The notes: generated by a model from the letters alone, not told the origin. A stretch of DNA of 64,000 nt from Talpa occidentalis (GCF_014898055.3 NW_023601212.1:32042329-32106328); one strand, 5' to 3'; positions 25,501 through 52,851 are shown, counted from the first letter of the stretch. Numbers and translations are program-made.

Positions 25501-26182
25501 CAAGCACCATTCCACAGACTTGTTTTGAAGTTTAGATAAGATATAAACAAAACCTTCAGTGCCTGTTCTTATACTAAATGTTTATAAACATTGCTCAATG
25601 TACTTTGTAGCCTGCCTCCTTCCTGCTCTTTGAAAGTTGGAAAAAAATAGTTCATTTACTTGTAGAATAGTAAAGACTGGATTTTATCCTAAGAGAAAAT
25701 ATCCCTCAGACATAGACAATCAACAGCTAAGTTATTAAATTATAACTATATGCAACCCTACGCTCTTTATCCAACCCCTCACTCAGTTATCTATGAGATA
25801 TTCTGTTTATCTGGAAAATGTGATCCAGATGACATTCAGTAAACAGAATCAGGACTTGTCACTCTGTTCTGATTCTGAGAGGGGGAACTATATATTCTTG
25901 ACCTTACTACACGCCGTCCTGTTTCACTTTTTTTTTTCCCCTTACCAAATAGTTTAAATGAGCAAACAGAAGGGATTCTGGCATAAGTTTGATGGCAGTA
26001 ATAATGGAGAAGTTGGAACGCAACTAGGGACAATGTAAAGGATTCTCACAAGTAAGGAAGAGAAAGTCAACAATATTAAACAGACCGCAGAGAAACGTTC
26101 TCGACGGAATTGCCTTCTTGCAGTCTAGGTACAACTCACCTGACCCAGCAGCCCCAGCCAATCTCTTCCGCGGTCTCGGCAT
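22479..26182 (-). CDS. THYN1: THYN1, thymocyte nuclear protein 1 (EVE domain; complete, 7 coding exons)
   Basis: Read on the minus strand, the coding sequence joins 26182-26140, 25176-24998, 24252-24184, 23951-23859, 23290-23195, 22969-22819 and 22525-22479. This gives 678 nt, or 225 residues plus TAG, the same length as human THYN1. The N-terminal 50 residues are basic and low-complexity, with RPRKR (3-7) and KRTKAK (21-26) as likely nuclear signals. The EVE domain starts at SYWLMKSEPES (55-65) and includes CWDGVRNYQARNFL and ATGGPLKN. EVE domains are PUA-like folds thought to read modified bases. THYN1 is nuclear and poorly understood functionally. All introns are GT-AG and the phases agree. 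The gene shares a promoter region with ACAD8 and converges on VPS26B. Confidence 0.96.
22819..22969 (-). CDS. THYN1: THYN1 coding exon 6
   Basis: This exon encodes residues 161-210 (VDVQFVRMMKRFIPLAELK...) plus one base. The acceptor is ATGTAG and the donor GTAAGA. Confidence 0.95.
23195..23290 (-). CDS. THYN1: THYN1 coding exon 5
   Basis: This exon encodes residues 129-160 (IVKEAYPDHTQFEKNN...). It is 32 codons; the acceptor is TTTCAG and the donor GTAAAA is weak but in phase. Confidence 0.95.
23859..23951 (-). CDS. THYN1: THYN1 coding exon 4
   Basis: This exon encodes residues 98-128 (ARNFLRAMRLEEKAFFYHS...). It is 31 codons, with GT-AG borders. Confidence 0.95.
24184..24252 (-). CDS. THYN1: THYN1 coding exon 3
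   Basis: This exon encodes residues 75-97 (FSIEDLKAQPKQMACWDGV...). It has the acceptor TGCCTAG and the donor GTGAGA, and is exactly 23 codons. Confidence 0.95.
24600..24840 (-). mobile_element. hAT-type nonautonomous DNA transposon fossil (MER family)
   Basis: Motifs such as TTTTATTAGAACACCATTTG, TTTACTATGTAGCCCTTTATAG and TTTATTGACCTCTGCCC follow a well-known mammalian hAT element of the CAGGGGTCAGCAAACTTTTT type, in reverse. I do not trust my memory of the exact family name. A related copy in the other orientation is at 61530-61768. Confidence 0.7.
24998..25176 (-). CDS. THYN1: THYN1 coding exon 2
   Basis: This exon encodes residues 15-74, from DKGPAGKRTK to LEKGVDVK. It has the acceptor TTGCAG and the donor GTGAGG on the minus strand. 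Confidence 0.95.
26140..26182 (-). CDS. THYN1: THYN1 coding exon 1
   Basis: This exon encodes residues 1-14 (MPRPRKRLAGAAGS) plus one base. The donor GTGAGT lies at 26139-26134. A weak acceptor-like TTTCCAG just upstream on the minus strand suggests that the 5' UTR may be split by an intron. Confidence 0.94.
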
Positions 26183-26592
26183 GATCTCCCTGCAGGGGCT
26201 GAAGAGCGGAAGATTCTGGAAATCAACAGAGGGATACAAGAGGCAACGCGGTCTGTGACCCCAGAGCAAGATCTAGACAATGAGAGGAGCTTAGACTCCC
26301 TCCGTCACGAGGGTCTTTTTGCGAAGACAACTGTAGCTTAGCATCTCAAACATTCTCCCAGTTTTCTACCCCTCCCCTTTCCAACTCGCATAACCTGTTC
26401 CTAAAACTCTCCTTCGTTCTTTTCCTTCCCCTCCGTTCATTCATGCACCAGACTCTCACTGCACCCGGGGCCCTTAGCCCCTTCGCCACTGCTCAGACCA
26501 GACTCCTACCCACCTACCAAAGCGCCAGGGGTCGTGCAGTGCCCCCGCTGGCGTGTTGATGACGTCTCACTTTCGCCGAGGTCCCGGGGATC

Positions 26593-26607
26593 TCTGGGAG
26601 TTGTAGT
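26593..26607 (-). promoter_or_regulatory. ZNF143 (Staf)-type site, minus orientation
   Basis: TCTGGGAGTTGTAGT is the complement of ACTACAACTCCCAGA, the core of the ZNF143 motif. Confidence 0.7.
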
Positions 26608-26659
26608 CTTCCTTCTTTGCAAGGCTCGCCTGAACCCGACAGCGAAGGTAGTTGGGTAC

Positions 26660-26680
26660 ACTACAGCTCCCAGGGTGCAG
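26660..26680 (+). promoter_or_regulatory. ZNF143 (Staf)-type site, plus orientation
   Basis: ACTACAGCTCCCAGGGTGCA fits the long ZNF143 consensus including the distal TGCA. It lies about 85 bp before the ACAD8 start codon. Confidence 0.75.
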
Positions 26681-26765
26681 TGCGGGACGGGCTGGGAGGT
26701 CGAGCTAGTAGTTTGAGCGCCGCCGAGGTCAAGGGCTCTCAGACCCTAAGGAAGCTGGAGCGAGT

Positions 26766-42381
<15,616 letters not shown>

Positions 42382-43170
42382 CCCCAGACCTCATGTGACA
42401 CTTTGTGTGCAGCTCTAGTCAGTGTGAGTGGTTCCACGTGGACTGTTCTGTCACAGAGGAATCATGGATTAGATGGAAGGGTTGAACTCTTCCGGGCGAA
42501 CCTTCCCTCTATCTTTGCAGCAGCATAAGCTCCAGGACAGGGCAGAGTCCTCAGTAGAACTGGATGAAATATCTGACTGATATCACACAAAGGCATACTA
42601 CCTTGTTATCCTACTTCAGAAAGGCCACCAGTGAAGATTTACCACCAAACCAAAGTCCTATTTTGGATGTACATTGTCTTGATTTGTCTACATTTTGTTG
42701 GTACGAGTCCCTCTTCCAGGAGTCGGGATACTTCCTTTGTGGGTTGTAAAGCAAAGGGATGGGACAGGAGAGCGGAGAGCCATGGTCTATCTTTCTCTGT
42801 CCTCTGTTCCTCAGCTCTCACATTGCAGAATTTGTCAGACACACTTCCGCTATAGCACTCCTCTGACTGAAATCATGATAAAATGAGTCTTGGGAACTTC
42901 CACTCCTAAGCAGTGATGTAGGATATGTCTCCATTTCTGGACCACCTGAATATCAAGGGATGAGATTATTTGGAACTTTGAATATTTGTTGTTGTTTCAT
43001 TTGTGGAAGCTGTGGTCTGGGAATGGTATTCAGAGATTCTATGCAATCCTTCCTGATCAGAACTTTGAGTATATTTTCTTCTGAGTTTTTGTTTTCAGTT
43101 TTGAAGTTAGTTCTCTTTTTAAATATTTTTAATCACAGCATTGATAAATAAAATCTATTCTCTACAATGT
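42382..43170 (+). other. ACAD8: ACAD8 3' UTR (inferred)
   Basis: This is about 790 bp of non-repeat sequence from the stop to just past the AATAAA at 43147-43152. A SINE starts only about 25 bp beyond the expected cleavage site. Confidence 0.7.
43147..43152 (+). terminator. ACAD8: ACAD8 polyadenylation signal (AATAAA)
   Basis: A canonical hexamer lies in GATAAATAAAATC about 770 bp after the stop. It is the last strong signal before the repeat block. Confidence 0.75.
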
Positions 43171-43196
43171 CAATGAAAGTTGTTTTTATTTTATCT

Positions 43197-43466
43197 TTTT
43201 TTTTTTAAAGATTTATTTATTTATACAAGAACCGGGGTACAGACCAGATGCGTGGGAGGGTGAGAGGATTCACCAGAGACAGAGCGGGGAACAGAACAGG
43301 CAGAATGACCGAAGAACACTGCTTAGGGGAGCAGTGGGCGAGACAGGAGAGGTCTGCCATGCCATGTGGGACCCTAGCTGGCCAGCCGGGATTGAACGGG
43401 TGCTGCAGAGACTACGGACAGCTTCACAGCGTGGTGTTCAACCACCTGCGCCACCAGGGGAGGCCC
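43197..43466 (-). mobile_element. tRNA-derived SINE (type A)
   Basis: Antisense copy directly downstream of the ACAD8 polyadenylation site. TATTTTATCTTT flanks both sides. Confidence 0.92.
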
Positions 43467-43745
43467 TATTTTATCTTTCTAACTAAACCTTTATAGGAAT
43501 TAAATTTTTTAAATTAAACATTTAACTAGATTTTGGAAAAATAAAAATCTCTCCTTCACCACACTGACTTAAAAAAAAAATTCCTTAAATTGCTAATAGC
43601 TTTACAAACTAAGCATTGTTTGTGATTTATGAAAGAAGGCTTGAAGTGATATTTAAACATGGAGACTTTTTGGATAGCCCTGTTGTAAATGATGGTTACA
43701 TTACTCCTTGCCCTCATCTCTATAGAGAAAATTAGCCAAGATATT

Positions 43746-43996
43746 TTTTTTAAAGATTTATTTTTATACAAGAACTGGGGTACAGGCCAGAGGCATGGGA
43801 GGGTGAGAGAATTCACTAGAGACAGAGCAGGGAGAAGAACAGGCGGATCTACTGAAATACACTGCTGAGGGGAGCAGTGGGTGAGACAGGAGAGGTCTGC
43901 CTCAATCTCCCTGGTTGGCCAGGAATCAAACTGGTGCTGCAGAGGCCGTGGACAGCATAGCGCTGCGCTCAACCCGCTGCACCACCAGGGAGGCCC
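43746..43996 (-). mobile_element. tRNA-derived SINE (type A)
   Basis: Antisense copy ending CACCACCAGGGAGGCCC. CCAAGATATTTT flanks both sides. Confidence 0.92.
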
Positions 43997-44589
43997 TATC
44001 CAAGATATTTTGTGAACTACAAATCAGTGTTTAGAGACCAAGATATGCATCTTTAGTTACAACAAAGTTTTTTTTAAATGCACTTTCCATGTGAGGAACT
44101 GTGTGGGGCATTGTAGGGGACAGGGTACAGAGTACCCTGCAAAGTCTAAGAGATGTTTCTTTCTTCCAAGCCTCATTTTAATAGCTGGAGTTCAAGCTGT
44201 ATTCCCAGTGCAGCTGTTCATGGCATTGCTGTGGTTCTCCCTTACCCAGCTATAATAATGGCATTTGAGCTTTCTCAAGTATTTGTATAGAGCTATAATA
44301 AAAATACACCCCAAGGCAGCCTCCTGGCTACCTTCTCCAATCCTCACCTACACTAAAATCCTGAGCCTCTCAGGAACTCTGGCCTTTCTACAGAAAATCT
44401 GGAAGTGCCACTGTTTTCCATTTTGTCTGTAAGCCAGTAAAGGGATATAAAATTCTTCCACCAGACTTTAAGGTTGGCAGAGTCATAAATATATCTGATT
44501 TATCTCTTTGTCCTTGGTGCCTCCTGGTATATAGTATAAGCTCAATGATTACTGGACAAATAGAGAAACATAGCAAAAAAGCCATCATC

Positions 44590-44990
44590 ACTAGTGCAAA
44601 ACTGATGGTAGCTGCTGGCAAATCCCATGCAGGAACAGGCAAGACAACAAGGTCAAAAGTCAACCAAGTGGACACACAAGAACTCAGAGGGACCTGGAGG
44701 ATGTATGGTTCATGAAAAAGCAAACTCAGAAGGTTATGTACTGTGTGAGCCCACTGGCGTAGCATTCTTAAAACAATGCCGTAATAGGGGTGAAAAACTG
44801 GTTAGTGGTGACTGAGAATTAGATGGGGGGGGGGGTCGGAGGGGAGGGAACAATGCAGATAAAGGAAGCCACAAATAGGATATAATTGTGTCAAACTGCA
44901 CACAGACATGTGAAAATGAGTGTGTGTACAACCGGTGGGATTAGATCGAGTCCCACAGAGTGTGCCAATGTCAGTCTCGTGAAAAAAAAA
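44590..44990 (+). mobile_element. Old L1-like 3'-end fragment
   Basis: Resembles the degenerate text of old L1 3' ends (GTTCATGAAAAAGC, GTTAGTGGTGACTG, TAATTGTGTCAAACTG), with a G-run at 44824. Low certainty on subfamily. Confidence 0.5.
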
Positions 44991-45057
44991 CTTCACAGCA
45001 TTCCTCAGGGGAAGGCTAAGATTCATAGAACCACGAGTCTCTGAGAAGATTTTAACT

Positions 45058-45303
45058 TTTTTTTTAAAGATTTAATTTTTATGTATGCAATAGCTGGGGT
45101 ACAGACCAGAAGTGCTGGAGGGTGAGAGAATTCACCAGAGACAGAGTGGAGAGCAGAACAGGCAGATGGACCAAAAGCACTGCTGAGGGGAGCAGCGTGT
45201 GAGACAGGAGAGGTCTGCCATGGCATGTGGGAATCTCCCTAGCTGGCTGGGAATTGAACCTGCGCTGCAGAGGCTGCAGACAGCTTCACAGCGCTGTGCT
45301 CAA
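45058..45303 (-). mobile_element. tRNA-derived SINE (type A), head-truncated
   Basis: Antisense copy that stops at AGCGCTGTGCTCAA and lacks the final CCACCAGGGAGGCCC found in the other copies. It was therefore truncated on insertion or trimmed later. Confidence 0.85.
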
Positions 45304-45410
45304 GAGAGTTTTGTTCTTTCCTACAAGCAATGTTAACCCTCACAGGATTGTGTGTGCCAAGGGCCTGGGTTGTGTTCTTTTCCCTACATCCCTGTGTGAT
45401 TTCATCTTTT

Positions 45411-45651
45411 TTTTTTAAACTAATATTATTTATTCATATATGTTTTACATCATTGTTCATTTTTGTACAATATTTGCTTTCTCCTCTCAGACGTAGTCCC
45501 TATAGAATTCCCACCACCAATTCACCCGTGCACCATCACCATAGTCCCTTGTGCTCTTCCCTCCCCTGGTTTTTTGATCCCTCTGCCTCTCCCTCCCCTG
45601 CAGAACATTTCTGATTTATGGTTACCTGTTAATTTTTGTTGTTGTTATTTT
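45411..45651 (-). mobile_element. L1 3'-end fragment (antisense)
   Basis: Same family as 17345-17760 (ACATCATTGTTCATTTTTG then C-rich text). TTCATCTTT flanks both sides (45401-45409 and 45652-45660). Confidence 0.75.
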
Positions 45652-45860
45652 CTTCATCTTTATGACTGAACTTGTTCCCCTTCATTCAGAAGGGCTCCAC
45701 CTGAGGGAAGTGGTTTCCTAAATTATATATTCACTCAACAAATACTATGGCGACCTAGACTGTGCTGGGTGATATACTAATTGATGAATACTGTCCCTGT
45801 TGTCAGAGGCAGATGTGAAAATGCAAACTAAGCAGTCACTTGAATTTTGATAAGGACCAT

Positions 45861-45902
45861 GAAGGAAACAAACACAGGATTGAAGGAAACAAGCACAGGA
45901 TT
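45861..45902 (+). repeat. 21-bp tandem duplication
   Basis: A 21-base unit starting GAAGGAAACAAAC occurs twice head to tail, with one mismatch. Confidence 0.93.
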
Positions 45903-46256
45903 GGGAAAGAGACAATGTGTGCGTGGTGGTGGGTGTGAGTTTAGGAGTAGAACAATTTAGGGACAAGACCCAAGGAAGCTGCAATTTGTGGTGGTGCGGA
46001 AATTCCAGGTGTGGGTGGTTTCATATGTACTAACCTCAAATCAGCAGAGACTGATGTGAGTGAGGAAGTGAAAGCATAGAAGGACTGTATGGAAATAATG
46101 AGAAGAGCGTCAGGAGAAGGACAGGCAGGGACTGAGAATGAGAGGGGCCCGGTGGACGGGGATCACTGGGGCCTGCCAGCCAGAGAGCAGTCTCAGCAAT
46201 GGTGACTATTAAACAAGTAAGTCATCCAGGATTTTTTTTTTCTTTCTTTCTTTCTT

Positions 46257-46509
46257 TTTTTTTTAAGATCTACCTATGCATACAAGAACTGGGGTACAGG
46301 CCAGGGGCATGGGGGGTGAGAAAATCCACCAGAGACAGAGTAGGGAGCAGAACAGGCAGACTGACTGAGAGGAGCAGCGGATGAGACAGGAGAGGTCTGC
46401 CACGCCATGTGGGTAGCTCCCTGGCCAGCTGGGTATGGAACTCGCACTGCAGAGGCTGCGGACAGCTTCACAGTGCTATGCCCAACCCCTTGTGCCACCA
46501 GGGAGGCCC
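46257..46509 (-). mobile_element. tRNA-derived SINE (type A)
   Basis: Antisense copy ending CCACCAGGGAGGCCCC. TCCAGGATTTTTTTT flanks both sides. The left flank has a TTTC-rich microsatellite. Confidence 0.92.
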
Positions 46510-47099
46510 CTCCAGGATTTTTTTTTTTTTTAATTGAAGGCCAAGTCAGCGCCTTGTGATCCTCCAGAGGGCTAAGCAGCTCTTGAGGAAGAATTTATTC
46601 AATTCATCTGGATTTTTATTTTCAGCATTCAGAAACCCTCAGATGGAATTTTTTTTTTTTTGGTTGTCTGTTTTATGGGCTGAATTCAAATGGAGTATTG
46701 TCTCAGATGGAATTTTATAGGGGACAGAGTAAGAGACTCGACCAATGTTTTTTTAAAATTATTGTTTTGTGGAAAGGCAAGACAAAGAGGGCAGGAATGG
46801 AGGTTAGAATAAAAGCAGTGTTACTTACTTCCCTATATTTCAATATTCTACTTCTTAAGGGAAGTTGACTTCCCCATTTTGTGTTTTGGATAGCAAGAAA
46901 AAGGAGAAAGGAGAACATGCCCCCTAGTTTTCCCTACTGCTGCCTCCCTGTCTCTCCTCTTACTGAGTAGTAGCTCTTGGCCCTACTCACACTTGCCAGC
47001 ATAACACTCCCCTCAATAGTAAGCTAAAATAAACATCTAAGAGACTTTGTTCCTAAATTGCCTCTTATTGTGAATAATCCAAATATTAAGAGGGTGAGA

Positions 47100-47640
47100 C
47101 TTTATTTGCATAATTGCGTAGGTTACATTTATATTTCTTTAAAAAAAGTACGAGGCGTACATGAAGAAATCAAATTGTGAAAAGACATGGAAGAAACTTA
47201 AATGCATATTAAGCCAAGAAGGTAACCCGAAAAGGCCACACACCGTATAATTTCAACTATGGGACACTCTGGAGAAGGCAAAATGACAGAGACAATGAAA
47301 GACAAGAGGTTGCCTGGATTAGGGGAGCAGGATGGGATGGATTAGGGGAGCAGGATGGGATGGAGTTTCAGGGCTCTGAATATACCCTGGGTGATACCAT
47401 AATGGTCATTATGTCTTTGACCAATGTACACCAACAAGAGCAAATCCTGACATACAGACTGCAGATGTGGACAATTGGGGATCAAAGCAGGGTCTTGGAT
47501 TGTAACAATTGTGACATTCTGCTGGGGGATGCTGGTAGTGGAGAGCAGTGGGTTGTGTGTGTGTGTGAAATACCTACCTCTCTCTCAATTTTTCTGTGAC
47601 TGTAAAACTGCTCCAAAAATTGTCTTTGAAATAGAAAGTG
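47100..47640 (+). mobile_element. Old L1-like 3'-end fragment
   Basis: Text such as ACACTCTGGAGAAGGCAAAA and GAGGTTGCCTGGATTAGGGG is typical of diverged L1 3' ends. It contains a 23-bp tandem duplication (47318-47363) and a short GT run near 47556. Confidence 0.6.
47318..47363 (+). repeat. 23-bp tandem duplication
   Basis: A 23-base unit starting ATTAGGGGAGCAGG occurs twice head to tail without mismatch. Confidence 0.93.
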
Positions 47641-49899
47641 TGCTGTGAGGAAATACTGGGGAGTGTAGGGTTCCCCAGCTCTTCCCAATGAATTCGTTCA
47701 TAATACCTTGTTTTCTCTGATTTTTTCCTGAGTTGTTGAAGTTGAATCTTTTCAGATATTTATAACTGCTATATCATTGGATAAAATCTACCCAAAATAC
47801 AAATCTGGTCCTACAAATTGGTTAAGTTTTAAACACTTAACCTTCAATGTTTGTTAAAATTTTGTTAAACTTTTGCGAAAGCAAGTTAAATCTTCCCCTA
47901 ACACATGTGAACTCCAGAAATAGGTCTTTTCCTTATTATTAAGAATTTGGAAGATTTAGTGACTTTGGAAATTAATAGAACTCAAATTGAAGTTTTTGTG
48001 ATAAAAGATTTTTATGTAAAACAATTACTTCATAACAAGCATTTACTTTTCCTGGATGGGGGAAGTTGGTTGGGAATAGAAGACTTCTTGATACATACAA
48101 ATGGTTGTTCTGAGCACTAGCACTTGTATTTTCAACTGGAAAAAATACTTACTTGTTTATTGAAAAAGTGTTGTATGGTGGATCTGTATCCACTTGTTAT
48201 GGTGTGTGTCGGGGGGGAAAGCTGGGTTAGGAACACAAAAACCTTGAATATACGTTTCTACCCCTCAAATGTTTCTGCCCTGAAGGAACACAGTACATCA
48301 CTTGCCATCATGAAAGACTAGTCCGGCAACTGGCAGCAGAGCCCTCAGGTCCTGCATGCCACATGCTGCCTCCGTTGATGGCAGCTGCCTATGGGCCACA
48401 CACTCGCCATGGCTGGGGACCATTGTGGGGAGTTAGTGGGGTAGAAGACAGAGGAAAACCTTATCAGAGCTGAGGCTTCCCCGGGCTCTGTGCTCTCACC
48501 TGCCCTGTTGCCCTGGGTTCCTGCTGGATCTGAACTGGAGATAATGTCCTCACTAAAACCAGGTTCTTCCACCCTGATCCCCTACCCCTTAGCCCTATGA
48601 TTTTTCAGAACCCCTTTCTCTGTCTTGGAACAGGAATTCCGTCTCCTCAAATGCTAGCATGCCCACTCCAGAGATATTTGAGCCCTTCCCCCATTAAAGA
48701 TGGATGCAAATGTTTTTTAAGATTTGGTAGCTCTATGGACAAATTAGATACACCATAGCCAGTTCCTTTCCAATGCATCAGTTTTTGGCGGGTTCCTCTG
48801 CAGTATATACAAACCTGACATCCACCCTGTTTGTGTGGAGAGATTTAGGTGACAGACTCCATATGCTGCTGGCCAAGGCTGATGAAAGTCACCAGACCAC
48901 TGCTGTTGCCCTGTGCCCGCACCTGCCTCTGGTCCAGTTCTCTGGGCGAGGGACCATGCAGTCCGTTTTGGTCTAGTAGCCACTTTTATTTCTCAGCCCA
49001 TTTCCCTTAGAAAAAACTGGAGTAGCAATTGTTCTTCATAGCAATGTTCCTGTGCAAAAAGTATTCAGAACATGATTTAGAATTGCCTTTGGCAACTTAT
49101 TTCCTTTTTTAAAAAATAAATTTTATAGTATTAAAGTTACGTATGTAATTTATTATAAATATTCATTAAGTTTTTAAATGAAAATTATAGCCCTCTTTTC
49201 CTTCTTTCCCCATTGTTCCCCAGAGAGAATCATTTGCAAAATTTTCATTGATTTCTTCTAGAAATTTTCTTCATATTTCAAAATAACATGCTTATATTCT
49301 TATTTACTGATTTTTAATTTTAGATCAACTTATTTCTTGATATGAAAAAATTAAAATTTATGGCTTTTGTACCTGAAATATGAGCTGTCTCTCTACTTAT
49401 CTTCCCACGGCAGTTATATCATGATTTTTGGTTAAATCAGGGTTCAGTGAACTTTTTGTTTAGAGCAGAGCCTCATAATACTCTATGGTTCCTTTCCTTA
49501 ACAGCATTTTATTTTTGTAAATCTTAAGTCTTCTTGAATTTGATGAGTGGGATACCAGAAAAATCACAGTTGATGAATACTTGTCTTTATTACAGACTTT
49601 GAAATAATATATCTTCATCTCACAATGCAGTCATAATCAAATATAAAATGATATACAAAATATAATTCACAACACTAATGTAAATGCTAATAAAATAATT
49701 AGTACTAATAGTACTAATTACATTAATACTAACATAAAAATAAATACTAGGAGAGAGATATTACAAAATGCAAAGCCTAGAATTTCTAGATTGTCTTCCA
49801 AATTTCAAATTCTATTGTATTTGTAATTCTAGATTGCATTTCAAATTCAAGATAAAAGTTTATTTGGATGTGAAAATATATATAAATATGGATAGATCC

Positions 49900-50590
49900 A
49901 TACTATGAACTACTACTTAGCAAAATGATGACTATACTTGGTGACCGGGAGGAATGTCCAGAGAACTGGCTGAGGGAAAAACCAACTCCGCAGGCTACTA
50001 CACACTGCAGGAGACCATATATAATAGTATTGGAATGACAAAGTTTTTTTTTTTTTTTTAAGATTTGTTTGTGTATGCATACAAGAACTGGTGTGCAGGC
50101 CAGAGGTGCGGGGGATGAGAGGATTCACCAGAGAAAGTGGGGGAACAGAACGGGCGGATTACCTGAAATACACAGCTGAGGGGAGCAGTGGGTGAGACAG
50201 GAGAGGTCTGCTGCAACATGTGGGTAGCTCTGTGACCAGCCAGGGATGGAATTCATGCTGTAGTGGCTGGCAGTAGGTTGGTAGTGCTGTCTTTAACCCC
50301 TGTGCCTCCAGGCAGGCCCCTAGGAATGACAAAGTTATAGCAGTGAAGTATAGCTTAGCAGTTGCCAGAGGTTAGAGAGAGTTAGGCAGGAAAGGGAAGA
50401 GTGTAGCTATAAAAGTGCAACTGAGGGACACTTGTGATTCTCTGTATCTTGAATGCATCAGGGTCAACATCCTGGTTGCAATGTTTGCTGTAATTTTTAA
50501 GAGGTTACCATTGGGGAAAGTGGATAAAGGATAGAGGATCTCTCTGTATAATTTTTCATAACTGCATTTTAATCTATATTTATTTCATAA
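49900..50590 (+). mobile_element. Old L1-like 3' fragment, split by a SINE
   Basis: Left part 49900-50045 and right part 50323-50590 (AGCAGTTGCCAGAGGTTAGAG) read as one old L1 3' end interrupted by the SINE at 50046-50322. Confidence 0.6.
50046..50322 (-). mobile_element. tRNA-derived SINE (type A), nested in an old L1
   Basis: Perfect 14-bp target-site duplication GGAATGACAAAGTT (50032-50045 and 50323-50336). Antisense copy. Confidence 0.94.
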
Positions 50591-50734
50591 CATAAAGTCT
50601 ATTTTAAATGCATTAGCAGGGATAGGAAGAGTTGCCATGAAACGATAAAAAATAATTCAGGAGGAAAGCAACAGAGAGCCAAATATATAAAGCAAGAACC
50701 ATTAAGTAGAAATGAACATAATCACAATAATGGT

Positions 50735-51480
50735 GAGAGATTTCACTTTATTTCCCCTCTAAACTGATAGATCCAGCACAATAAAATCAAGTAGCGGGTA
50801 TTGAAGATCTGGAGAACACAATCACACAAGCAAGATTGGGTGGGCATATATAGAACCCATCACCCATTAAATAGAGAATGTAACTAATTACTTTAAAAAA
50901 TTCACAAAAATCGATCACTTAATAGTAATAGGCTTTGGGAGAAGATTTAACAAATTTCCAAAGTTAGCATCATATAAGCTACCTTTCTTGTTTCTCTGAC
51001 CATAATGCAATAGCATTGACCATGTTGATAAAACACACACAAAGGCATATGCACATATACTTATCAATAACTCATGTTCTAAGGAAAAATCATAATAGAT
51101 TTTGAAAAAGATTTATAAGTGAATCGTAATATCACATATCACCATGTTGATTAGCTAAAAAGGCAGTTAGAAAAGAAAAGTAAAGCTTTCACTGCATATA
51201 TTAGAAAATAAGAAAGATTGCAAATAGGTAAATGTTCCAATTAAGACGTTAGCTAAAAGGAAAACACTATAAATGCACAGAAAGAGAAAGAAATGATCAT
51301 TTTAAAAGCAGAAAATCATTACAAAGAAACTGTAAAGATACAAATTTTTATTTTAGGTTGAAACACAACATATTAAAATTAAAGAGAAATCACAAATAAA
51401 AATTAAATAAAATGAAAAAATTCAACAAAACATATCTAAATCTGATCCAAAAATAAGGAAAAAGCTGAATAGCAAGAAAG
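50735..51480 (+). mobile_element. L1 ORF2-derived fragment (diverged)
   Basis: A-rich sequence whose pieces (GATAGATCCAGCA, ATATATAGAACCCATCACCC, TCTGACCATAATGCAATAGC) line up with the endonuclease part of L1 ORF2. No open frame remains. Confidence 0.6.
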
Positions 51481-51807
51481 AAAATAAATTTGTTGTCCAG
51501 AAAGACTGCCAGATTTTAGAGATCAGTATTAATTAACATTTAAGAAATAGACTACTTTTCTTGAATGAACTGCTATTGTGGAAAGTCATTTATTTTTTTC
51601 TGTAACTTGTCATTTTATAACCTTGATATCAAAGTGCTTCTTGCTTTGTGTTTTAAATTTTAGTAAGCCTTTTGTATCTTAATTTTGTCTGTGAGCCTTT
51701 CTGTTCCAAGACCTTTGGAATAACTGGGTGATTATACTTAGAAACCAACACTGCATTGAAGTAATTTCCCATGCAAGATGTTACCCAACATTAAAGTACC
51801 TATTGCA

Positions 51808-52080
51808 GGACCTCCCCTGTGGCACAGTGGGTTGAGTGCAGCGCTATGAAGCTGTCTGCATCCTCTGCAGCACAGGTTCGATTCCCAGCCAGCCAGGGAG
51901 ATTCCCACATGGCATGGCAGACCTCTCCTGTCTCACTCGCTGCTCCCCTCAGCAGTGTATTTCTGTCATCTGCCTGTTCTGCTCCCCGCTCTGGCTCTGG
52001 TGAATCCTCTCACTCCCCTGTGCCTTTGGCCTATACCCCAGCTCTTGTATAAAAATAAGAAAATCTTTGGAAAAAAAAAA
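51808..52080 (+). mobile_element. tRNA-derived SINE (type A), sense
   Basis: Starts GACCTCCCCTGTGGCACAGT, with B box GGTTCGATTCC and an A-rich tail. AAAGTACCTATTGCA and AAAGTACCTACTGCA flank it. Confidence 0.93.
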
Positions 52081-52851
52081 AGTACCTACTGCATAGCACA
52101 GAGGTTAATAGTAGAGAGCCATATACATGTTCTATAATTTATAAAACCACATCACCAGATTTGATCACTTATTGCTGTGACACCTTTGTCAAGTTACCTA
52201 AACTTACCTACCTCACTTCCTAATGCTATTAAAAGGGGTAAGAAGAGCACTTAGTTCCTATGATGAAGATGATAAATGAATTCCACATAAAGAATTTAGA
52301 AAACTGCCTCACACCGTGTAAAATCTCATTGCAAATTGGATCTGGTTAGAAAAAGCAATGGAATAAAACACAATGTGGAAGCAGACACAGGTATGTATGG
52401 TAATTGAGTATGTGATAAAGATTTCAATTAATGATGAAATCATTAATTCATTTGGGAGTGATCTGCTAAGCATTAAAAAAAGTTTTTTTTTCATATTGCA
52501 AACTAGTATTAAAGGAAATTCTTGAGGAACCAAAGATTGAAATGAAAAAAGAAGCTATAGAAATATAGAAATATTACCAGAAAACATAAGCACTATGGAG
52601 TAATATACAGAATTACTGAGGTAGCAAAATGTTTAATCTTAAATGACAAGAAGGCAATAAGATCTACCATCAATATCATTTGCGTAGATAATCAATATAC
52701 CCATGCAAACAATACATGTTTTGTAGGAATACATGCAAACCAAAGGAGATACAAGAAACACATTCAAATGATTGACCATGGAAAGTGAAGAAAATTAGAG
52801 TGGGGAATAGGGATGTGAAAAATTATCTATTAGAATTAAAAGGAAATTACA

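Larger units (their letters stand above)
26183..26765. promoter_or_regulatory. Bidirectional CpG promoter of THYN1 and ACAD8
   Basis: 583 bp separate the two divergent start codons, and no other gene fits between them. The region is GC-rich towards ACAD8 and lacks a TATA box. It contains two ZNF143-type motifs in opposite orientations and a CRE-like TGACGTC at 26560-26566. Head-to-head pairs with ZNF143 sites are a known class of housekeeping promoter. Shared use by both genes is inferred. Confidence 0.75.

Noticed and set aside
47556..47568. GT run as a possible functional Z-DNA element
   Set aside because: Too short and inside an old L1 fragment; an ordinary microsatellite seed.
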